This document shows positions 6,341 through 11,621 of a stretch of 11,621 nucleotides of DNA, piece by piece. Every line of letters begins with the position of its first letter. Within the stretch, counting starts at the first letter, position 1. The position numbers and the translations under genes were made by a program. The DNA lies in assembly GCA_002371985.1 (NCBI GenBank), contig DFHZ01000005.1, positions 1 to 11,621 of the forward strand, in the 5' to 3' direction. Source of the stretch: Ruminococcaceae bacterium UBA3710 (GTDB lineage: Bacteria > Bacillota > Clostridia > Oscillospirales > Acutalibacteraceae). The notes below the pieces were generated by a model. It ran no database searches. It was not told where the DNA came from and was given only the letters and a program-made list of their open reading frames with translations.

Positions 6341-8185
6341 ATGGATAAAAAAAGATTTGAACAACTTCTTTTAACTGTTCAAAAACCCGGACGGTATTCC
6401 GGCGGAGAGATAAACAGTGTTATCAAGGATAAAAACGAGGTGGATATACGGTTCGCATTTTGTTTTCCCGATAACTATGAGGTTGGAATGTCCCACCTCG
6501 GTATGAAAATTTTATATTCTCAGTTTAATGACAGAGAGGATATCTGGTGCGAAAGAGTTTTTGCACCATGGCCCGATTTCGAATCGGTAATGCGTCAAAA
6601 CGGTATTCCTCTTTTTGCACTTGAGAGTAAAGACCCGATAAAAGACTTTGATTTTATCGGGTTTACTTTGCAGTACGAACTGTCTTATTCAAATGTTCTT
6701 AATATGTTGGAACTTGCAGGTGTACCGTTACTTGCAAAAGACAGAACGGATTTTGCCCCTTTGATAGTGGCAGGGGGACCTTGTACTTGTAACGCAGAGC
6801 CACTTGCGGATTTTGTAGATATTTTCTTTTTAGGTGAGGGCGAACAGTCCGATTTAGAGGTTATGGACCTTTATAAGAAGTATAAACATAACGGCGGAAC
6901 GAAGGCTGATTTCCTGAAAGAGGCTTCCAAAATTGATGGGGTATATGTTCCGTCGCTTTATGATGTTTCCTATAATGAGGACGGTACTGTAAAGAGTGTT
7001 TCTTCAAAGTATAATGCTCCTATGCCGATAAGAAAAAGAATAGAAACCGACCTCGATAAGACATATTATCCCGAAAAGTTTGTTGTTCCGTATATTGAAA
7101 TAGTGCACGACAGAGCCGTTCAGGAGATATTCAGAGGTTGTATCAGGGGTTGCAGATTTTGTCAGGCAGGGTTTATTTACCGACCTGTGAGAGAAAAATC
7201 GGTAGAAACGATATGCAGACAGGCAAAGGCACTTTGCGATAATACGGGGTATGACGAAATTTCCCTTTCTTCGCTTAGTACAAGTGATTACCGTGATTTG
7301 GAAAAGTTGCTTAACAGTCTTCTTGAATGGACCGAAAAAGACAAGGTCAGCCTTTCTTTACCGAGTCTCAGAATTGATAATTTTTCGGAAGAATTGCTCG
7401 AAAAAATCAATCATGTAAGAAAGAGCGGTCTTACTTTTGCCGCCGAAGCAGGAACGCAAAGACTTCGTGATGTAATAAATAAAAATATTACCGAAGAGGA
7501 AATAATAAGAACCTGCAAAACTGCGTTTGAGGGCGGATATACGGCAGTAAAACTCTATTTTATGATGGGTCTTCCGACCGAAACTTATGACGACATAAAG
7601 GGCATTGCCGATTTGGCCCAAAAAATCGTAGATACATTTTATGAAATGCCGAACAGACCAAAAGGTAAGAGTGTAAGCGTTAATATAAGTGTTTCTAATT
7701 TTGTTCCGAAACCGTTTACTCCCTTTGAATTTCACCCACAGATTACAAGGGAAGAAATCATTGATAAACAGCAATATCTTAAACAGTGCATACATTCTAA
7801 AAAAATCTCATTCAGTTACCATGAAAACAGGACGAGTTTTTTAGAGGGTGTTTTTGCAAGGGGCGACCGCAGACTTGGTGCTGTACTCCTTAAAGCCCAC
7901 GAAAAGGGTTGCAAGTTTGACAGTTGGGATGAATTTTTTGAACTTGAAAAATGGATGGACTCTTTTGCAGAGTGCGGTCTTGACCCGAAATTTTATGCTA
8001 ACAGAGAGCGTTCCTACGAAGAAATAAACCCTTGGGACCATCTTGATTTTTGTGTTTCAAAAGATTTTCTGATCAGAGAAAACGAAAGGGCAAAAATGGC
8101 AAAGACAACGCCTAATTGCCGAAAACAATGCCAAAACTGCGGTGCAAATATTTTCGGAAAGGGTGTTTGCTTTGAAAAGCGTTAG
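6341..8185 (+). CDS. TIGR03960-type radical SAM protein with B12-binding-like N-terminal domain
   Basis: This is a complete 614-residue protein. The N-terminal half (about 30-190) matches the TIGR03960 family pattern: FPDNYEVGMSHLG, ERVFAPWPDFE, GIPLFALES, FDFIGFTLQYELSYSNVLNML and VAGGPCTCNAEPLADF. This region has a cobalamin-binding-like fold in relatives, but the cobalamin-ligating DxHxxG motif is absent. The radical SAM core follows, with the 4Fe-4S ligands C267-x3-C271-x2-C274 (GCIRGCRFC), then AAEAGTQRLRDVINKN and YFMMGLPTETYDDI. The C-terminus carries a second cysteine group, C593-x3-C597-x2-C600 and C610, which could hold another metal centre. The reaction is unassigned. The ribosome site AGGAGAG (6331-6337) fits the ATG at 6341. 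The gene overlaps that of its usual partner, DUF2344. In many Firmicutes, as I recall, this pair sits beside ribonuclease G and ribosomal proteins L21/L27; those are not here. Confidence 0.94.
   Translation: MDKKRFEQLLLTVQKPGRYSGGEINSVIKDKNEVDIRFAFCFPDNYEVGMSHLGMKILYSQFNDREDIWCERVFAPWPDFESVMRQNGIPLFALESKDPIKDFDFIGFTLQYELSYSNVLNMLELAGVPLLAKDRTDFAPLIVAGGPCTCNAEPLADFVDIFFLGEGEQSDLEVMDLYKKYKHNGGTKADFLKEASKIDGVYVPSLYDVSYNEDGTVKSVSSKYNAPMPIRKRIETDLDKTYYPEKFVVPYIEIVHDRAVQEIFRGCIRGCRFCQAGFIYRPVREKSVETICRQAKALCDNTGYDEISLSSLSTSDYRDLEKLLNSLLEWTEKDKVSLSLPSLRIDNFSEELLEKINHVRKSGLTFAAEAGTQRLRDVINKNITEEEIIRTCKTAFEGGYTAVKLYFMMGLPTETYDDIKGIADLAQKIVDTFYEMPNRPKGKSVSVNISVSNFVPKPFTPFEFHPQITREEIIDKQQYLKQCIHSKKISFSYHENRTSFLEGVFARGDRRLGAVLLKAHEKGCKFDSWDEFFELEKWMDSFAECGLDPKFYANRERSYEEINPWDHLDFCVSKDFLIRENERAKMAKTTPNCRKQCQNCGANIFGKGVCFEKR
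6633..6662 (+). repeat. 11-bp perfect inverted repeat inside the radical SAM gene
   Basis: The arms ACCCGATAAAA (6633-6643) and TTTTATCGGGT (6652-6662) are exact reverse complements with an 8-base loop (6644-6651). It encodes part of the conserved DPIKDFDFIGF segment, so protein constraint may account for it. It is followed by only a short, interrupted T run (TTTACTTTG), which makes termination here unlikely to be efficient. Confidence 0.7.
8158..8165 (+). promoter_or_regulatory. Ribosome binding site supporting a TTG start for the DUF2344 gene
   Basis: AAAGGGTG lies six bases before the TTG at 8172, inside the coding sequence of the radical SAM gene. No comparable site precedes the in-frame ATG at 8142, and the protein family normally begins only a few residues before the V-R-L-F-F-T-K strand. 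This favours TTG 8172. An in-frame GTG at 8163 would overlap the site itself. Confidence 0.6.
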
Positions 8186-8825
8186 ACTGTTTTTTACCAA
8201 AAAAGGCGACGCCCGATTTGTGTCGCACCTTGATATGAACCGTATGATGACAAGGCTTGTCAGAAAAGCAGGGCTTGATATTTGGTATACAGAAGGGTTT
8301 AACCCACATCCTTATATGACATTTGCTCTGCCGTTGCCACTCGGTTTTGAGGGGCTTTACGAAATAATGGACATAAGAATAAATGACGATAGTTTTGATA
8401 TTTCAAAAATACCCGATATAATGAACGGAGTTTGTCCGAAGTCAATTCATTTTTTTGATGCAAAAGAGCCTGATAAAAAGGTGGGGGCGATAGCATTTGC
8501 AGAATATGAAATAATCTTTGACGATGTTGGTGAGGTTAGAAATAAACTAAGTTCTTTTCTCGTGGAAAAGCCGATTATTGCCAAAAAAAGAACTAAAAAA
8601 GGCGATATGAAAGAAATAGATTTGTCCGATAAAATCAAAGACTTTTGCATAACATCGGAAAACGGAAATACTAAACTTAAAATCATACTTCCCGCAGGTT
8701 CAAACGATAATATAAACCCGTCAATTTTGCTTGAAGCATTTTATAATAAAAATTCGGATGTTTACTATTGTTATGATGTTACAAGAACTGCAATTCTTGA
8801 CGGAAATATGAAAAAATTCAAATAA
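8172..8825 (+). CDS. DUF2344 / TIGR03936 radical SAM-associated protein
   Basis: With the TTG start at 8172 this is a 217-residue soluble protein; with the ATG at 8142 it would be 227 residues. The N-terminus is the family hallmark: VRLFFTKKGDARFVSHLD (4-21), then TEGFNPHPYMTFALPLPLG (40-58), which holds a conserved EGFNPHP. The rest (about 85-217) is less conserved and lysine-rich. There are no membrane segments and no radical SAM cysteines. In other genomes this domain is encoded next to, or fused to, the C-terminus of the TIGR03960 radical SAM protein, so the two very probably act together, perhaps with this one binding the substrate; that role is inference. Here they are separate genes overlapping by 14 nt, which suggests coupled translation. 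It is the last gene of the run, and a terminator hairpin begins 15 bases after its TAA. Confidence 0.92.
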   Translation: MKSVRLFFTKKGDARFVSHLDMNRMMTRLVRKAGLDIWYTEGFNPHPYMTFALPLPLGFEGLYEIMDIRINDDSFDISKIPDIMNGVCPKSIHFFDAKEPDKKVGAIAFAEYEIIFDDVGEVRNKLSSFLVEKPIIAKKRTKKGDMKEIDLSDKIKDFCITSENGNTKLKIILPAGSNDNINPSILLEAFYNKNSDVYYCYDVTRTAILDGNMKKFK

Positions 8826-8840
8826 AACCACCTATTCGTT

Positions 8841-8880
8841 CCGCACCGATATATTTTTTATAAATCGGTGCGGATATTTT
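8841..8880 (+). terminator. Rho-independent terminator ending the five-gene run
   Basis: CCGCACCGAT (8841-8850) and ATCGGTGCGG (8864-8873) form a perfect GC-rich 10-bp stem, with one more T-A pair outside (8840/8874). The 13-base loop is AT-rich and can close further by three pairs. The stem is followed by ATATTTTATAT, a T-rich but interrupted tail. It sits 15 bases past the DUF2344 stop and upstream of the next promoter, as expected for an operon boundary. Confidence 0.85.
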
Positions 8881-8892
8881 ATATAAAAATAG

Positions 8893-8921
8893 TTTACAAA
8901 TTAAATAAAAAGTGTTATGAT
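8893..8921 (+). promoter_or_regulatory. Extended -10 promoter for the pyruvate:ferredoxin oxidoreductase gene
   Basis: The -35 box TTTACA (8893-8898) and the -10 box TATGAT (8916-8921) are each one base from consensus and 17 bases apart. A TGT triplet (8913-8915) directly before the -10 box gives the extended -10 element. The surroundings are strongly AT-rich, as in strong clostridial promoters. Transcription should start near 8928, leaving a leader of roughly 65 nt. Confidence 0.78.
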
Positions 8922-8958
8922 ATAAAAGTATGGGAATGTCTGAAATATTTTGTTTGGT

Positions 8959-8988
8959 TTTCTCTAACAAAAAATTATTTAGGAGGAA
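8959..8988 (+). promoter_or_regulatory. Possible leader hairpin covering the oxidoreductase ribosome binding site
   Basis: The ribosome site AGGAGG (8981-8986) is eight bases before the ATG at 8995 and close to ideal. The upstream bases TTTCTCTAA (8959-8967) can pair with TTAGGAGGAA (8979-8988), with G8982 bulged and one G-U pair, around an 11-base A-rich loop. The stem is mostly A-U and would be weak. Pairing was done by eye; regulatory function is speculative. Confidence 0.3.
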
Positions 8989-8994
8989 TTTTCA

Positions 8995-11621
8995 ATGGCC
9001 AGAAAATTCAAGACTATGGATGGTAATAATGCTGCGGCTCATGTTGCCTATGCGTTTACTGAAGTTGCCGGAATTTATCCGATAACCCCATCCAGCCCGA
9101 TGGCAGACTATGTAGATCAGTGGTCCGCTCAAGGGTTAAAAAACATATTCGGAACAACAGTTAATGTTGCCGAAATGCAATCTGAAGCAGGTGCTTCAGG
9201 TACAGTTCACGGTTCTCTTGCAGCAGGTGCTTTAACTACTACATTCACCGCTTCGCAGGGACTTTTACTTATGATTCCTAATATGTATAAGATTGCAGGT
9301 GAATTGCTTCCTTGCGTATTCCATGTATCTGCTCGTTGCGTAGCAAGTCATGCTCTTAACATTTTTGGCGATCATTCCGATGTATATGCTTGCCGTCAGA
9401 CCGGTTTTGCAATGCTCGCTGAAACAAACCCGCAGGAAGTTATGGACTTGGGTGCTGTTGCTCACCTTGCAACTATCAAAGGTCGTGTTCCGTTTATTAA
9501 CTTCTTTGACGGTTTCCGTACCTCTCATGAAATCCAGAAAATTCAGGTATGGGATTATGAAGACCTTAAAGAGATGTGCGATATGGATGCGGTTGAAGCA
9601 TTCCGTAAGAGAGCATTAAATCCTGAGCGTCCCGTTATGCGTGGTTCTCACGAAAACGGCGATATTTTCTTCCAGCACAGAGAGGCTTGCAACAAGTATT
9701 ATGATGCAATGCCTGCTATTGTTGAAGAATATATGGACAAGGTAAACGAGAAACTCGGTACCGATTATAAACTCTTCAACTACTACGGTGCGGCTGATGC
9801 TGACCGTGTAATAGTTGCTATGGGCTCTATCTGCGATGTTGCAGAAGAAGTTATAGACTATTTAACCGCTAAGGGTGAAAAGGTTGGTCTTATTAAAGTT
9901 CGCCTTTACCGTCCTTTCTCGGCTGAAAAACTCGTAGAAGCAATACCGCAGACAGTTAAGAAAATTGCTGTTCTTGACCGTACAAAGGAACCGGGAGCAC
10001 TCGGCGAACCTCTCTATCTTGATGTTGTTGCTGCTCTTGCTAAAATGGGCAGACATATTGATGTTGTAACCGGCGGTAGATACGGTCTTGGTTCAAAAGA
10101 TACTCCTCCTGCTTCTGTTTTCGCTGTATTCAAGGAACTCGAAAAGGATGCTCCTAAGGCTCAGTTTACCATTGGTATCGTTGATGATGTTACCAATCTT
10201 TCACTTCCGGAAGAAGAGGCTCCGAATACTGCCGCAGAAGGCACAAAAGAATGTAAATTCTGGGGTCTTGGCGGCGACGGTACTGTTGGTGCTAATAAAG
10301 ACTCTATCAAGATTATCGGCGACCATACCGATAAATATGTTCAGGCATACTTCCAGTATGACTCTAAAAAGACCGGCGGTATCACCATTTCTCACTTGCG
10401 TTTTGGCGATAAGCCGATTAAGAGCCCATACTATATAAATAAGGCAGACTTTGTTGCTTGCCATAACCCGTCTTATGTAATCAAGGGTTACAAGATGGTT
10501 AATGATGTTAAGCCGGGCGGTGTATTCCTCATTAACTGTCAGTGGACACCCGAAGAACTTAACGAACATATGCCTGCTGAAGCAAAGAGATATATTGCTA
10601 AGAATAACATTCAACTTTATACCGTTAATGCTATTGATTTGGCAGCAAAAATAGGTCTTGGTAAGCGTACTAATACTGTTCTTCAGTCTGCATTCTTTGC
10701 TCTTTCGGAAGTTCTTCCCCGTGAAGATGCTATCAGATATATGAAAGAAAAAGCACAGAAATTTATGAAGAAGGGTAAAGAAATCGTTGAGATGAACGAA
10801 AAGGCTATTGATGCCGGTGCTTCCGCTTATGTTAAGATTGATGTTCCTGCTGATTGGGCAAATGCTGTCGATAAAGCGGTTGATGCAAAGACCGAAGGCC
10901 CTGCTAAACTTGCTAAGATGGTTGACAGTGTTATGAAACCTGTTGGTCTTATGAACGGTGATGCTCTTCCTGTTTCTGCTTTTGAAGATTATGCTGACGG
11001 TACTTTCGAGCAAGGTGCTTCTGCTTATGAAAAGCGTGGCGTTGCCGTTATGGTACCTGAATGGAACAACGAAACATGTATCGGTTGTAACAAGTGTGCA
11101 TTCGTTTGTCCTCATGCTACAATTCGTCCTTTCGCTCTTAACGATGATGAAAAGGCTAAGGCTCCTTCAACTCTTAAGATTGCTACCAAGGAAAAACTTG
11201 TTACAAATAAGGGTTATGCTTATACAATGACTATTTCTCCGCTTGATTGTATGGGATGCGGTGTTTGCGTTGGTGTTTGTCCTACTGCTTCTCTTAAGAT
11301 GGCTCCGCAGGAAGGTCAACTTACCGAACAGGCTTCGTTCGATTACTGTGTAGCAAATGTAACTGAAAAGGCTGATGTCGCAGGAACTGCTAACATTATC
11401 GCTTCTCAGTTCAAGAAACCTTTGCTTGAATTCTCAGGCTCTTGTGCAGGATGTGCAGAAACATCTTATGCCCGTCTTATTACTCAACTTTTCGGTGATA
11501 GAATGTATATTTCCAACGCAACAGGTTGTTCTTCAATTTGGGGCGGTCCTGCTGCTACATCGCCGTATACAACTAATGCCGAGGGTCATGGTCCTGCTTG
11601 GGCTAACTCACTCTTCGAGGA
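8995..11621 (+). CDS. nifJ: Pyruvate:ferredoxin (flavodoxin) oxidoreductase, 3' end outside window
   Basis: The frame is open from 8995 to the window edge: 875 codons of an enzyme normally near 1170-1200 residues. It converts pyruvate and CoA to acetyl-CoA and CO2 while reducing ferredoxin, the main pyruvate-oxidising step in anaerobes. Catalytic residues fall at the same numbers as in the Desulfovibrio africanus enzyme: T31 (YPITPSSP), E64 (EMQSEAGASG) and R114 (HVSAR). Two ferredoxin-type 4Fe-4S motifs follow: C695-x2-C698-x2-C701-x3-C705-P and C752-x2-C755-x2-C758-x3-C762-P. The start of the thiamine diphosphate domain has C817-x2-C820 and C845, ligands of the proximal cluster; the last ligand and the diphosphate-binding motif lie beyond the edge. 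Fused domains in this order identify the single-chain type. Codon choice (CGT, GCT, AAC, AAG, TTC) is more biased than in the neighbours, suggesting strong expression. It has its own promoter and leader. Confidence 0.98.
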   Translation, partial: MARKFKTMDGNNAAAHVAYAFTEVAGIYPITPSSPMADYVDQWSAQGLKNIFGTTVNVAEMQSEAGASGTVHGSLAAGALTTTFTASQGLLLMIPNMYKIAGELLPCVFHVSARCVASHALNIFGDHSDVYACRQTGFAMLAETNPQEVMDLGAVAHLATIKGRVPFINFFDGFRTSHEIQKIQVWDYEDLKEMCDMDAVEAFRKRALNPERPVMRGSHENGDIFFQHREACNKYYDAMPAIVEEYMDKVNEKLGTDYKLFNYYGAADADRVIVAMGSICDVAEEVIDYLTAKGEKVGLIKVRLYRPFSAEKLVEAIPQTVKKIAVLDRTKEPGALGEPLYLDVVAALAKMGRHIDVVTGGRYGLGSKDTPPASVFAVFKELEKDAPKAQFTIGIVDDVTNLSLPEEEAPNTAAEGTKECKFWGLGGDGTVGANKDSIKIIGDHTDKYVQAYFQYDSKKTGGITISHLRFGDKPIKSPYYINKADFVACHNPSYVIKGYKMVNDVKPGGVFLINCQWTPEELNEHMPAEAKRYIAKNNIQLYTVNAIDLAAKIGLGKRTNTVLQSAFFALSEVLPREDAIRYMKEKAQKFMKKGKEIVEMNEKAIDAGASAYVKIDVPADWANAVDKAVDAKTEGPAKLAKMVDSVMKPVGLMNGDALPVSAFEDYADGTFEQGASAYEKRGVAVMVPEWNNETCIGCNKCAFVCPHATIRPFALNDDEKAKAPSTLKIATKEKLVTNKGYAYTMTISPLDCMGCGVCVGVCPTASLKMAPQEGQLTEQASFDYCVANVTEKADVAGTANIIASQFKKPLLEFSGSCAGCAETSYARLITQLFGDRMYISNATGCSSIWGGPAATSPYTTNAEGHGPAWANSLFE

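Noticed and set aside
7358..7795. Open frame of 145 codons on the - strand within the radical SAM gene
   Set aside because: It is antisense to conserved radical SAM coding sequence, with no ribosome site or family resemblance.
8142..8171. ATG at 8142 as start of the DUF2344 gene
   Set aside because: It lacks a ribosome site and adds ten residues before the normal family N-terminus; TTG at 8172 is better supported, though this is not proven.
8941..8994. Redox-regulator (Rex-like) operator in the oxidoreductase leader
   Set aside because: CTAACAAAAAATTATTTAG has only 4-base symmetric ends and does not match the TTGTTAA-N4-TTAACAA type of palindrome.
9350..9619. Open + strand frames in other registers inside the oxidoreductase gene (also 10088-10438 and 10958-11230)
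   Set aside because: Their translations are low-complexity Leu/Arg/Ser-rich strings typical of shifted frames, and none has a ribosome site.
10201..11115. Long open frame of 304 codons on the - strand
   Set aside because: It lies wholly inside the oxidoreductase gene, whose catalytic residues and Fe-S motifs are all in frame on the + strand. The antisense translation has no recognisable domain, and biased codon use in the real gene explains the lack of stops.
1..11621. Mobile elements, CRISPR arrays, tRNAs, rRNAs or defence genes
   Set aside because: No transposase or integrase motif, regularly spaced repeat, tRNA-like fold or toxin-antitoxin pair was seen. AddAB is general recombination and not a dedicated defence system.

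Overview
The window looks like ordinary chromosome of an anaerobic, low-GC Gram-positive bacterium, most probably a member of the Clostridia. The evidence is the AT-rich base composition, the AddAB (rather than RecBCD) recombination enzyme, strong AGGAGG-type ribosome binding sites, an ECF-type vitamin transporter subunit, a YwlG/UPF0340 protein, and a single-chain pyruvate:ferredoxin oxidoreductase, an enzyme of anaerobes. The species cannot be named from this sequence. All eight genes lie on the + strand.

Layout. (1) 1-3978: the 3' end of addB, then complete addA, overlapping by 14 nt. Together they encode the helicase-nuclease that processes double-strand breaks. (2) 3975-4003: a near-consensus promoter whose -35 box overlaps the addA stop codon. 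It drives a compact five-gene run: a RodA/FtsW-type (SEDS) cell-wall glycosyltransferase (4034-5167), an ECF transporter substrate-binding subunit (5203-5718), a YwlG/DUF436 protein (5720-6319), a TIGR03960-type radical SAM protein (6341-8185), and its usual partner, a DUF2344/TIGR03936 protein (8172-8825). This run ends in a clear hairpin at 8841-8873. (3) 8893-8921: a second good promoter, with an extended -10 box, followed by a leader of roughly 65 nt and the pyruvate:ferredoxin oxidoreductase gene (8995 to beyond the window end). The codon choice of that gene suggests high expression.

How the genes fit together. AddA and AddB form one enzyme. The SEDS protein polymerises peptidoglycan. 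The ECF S subunit and the YwlG protein are separated by a single base and may share a metabolic context that is not known. The radical SAM and DUF2344 proteins are a recurrent pair of unassigned function, and here their genes overlap by 14 nt. The oxidoreductase is an independently controlled central-metabolism gene.

I found no mobile element, CRISPR array, tRNA, rRNA, toxin-antitoxin pair or defence island, and no gene looks broken. No convincing new system is visible. The most open biological questions are the radical SAM/DUF2344 pair and the ECF-S/YwlG pair. Smaller points of interest are the promoter embedded in the addA stop, a possible hairpin covering the oxidoreductase ribosome binding site, and an 11-bp inverted repeat inside the radical SAM gene.
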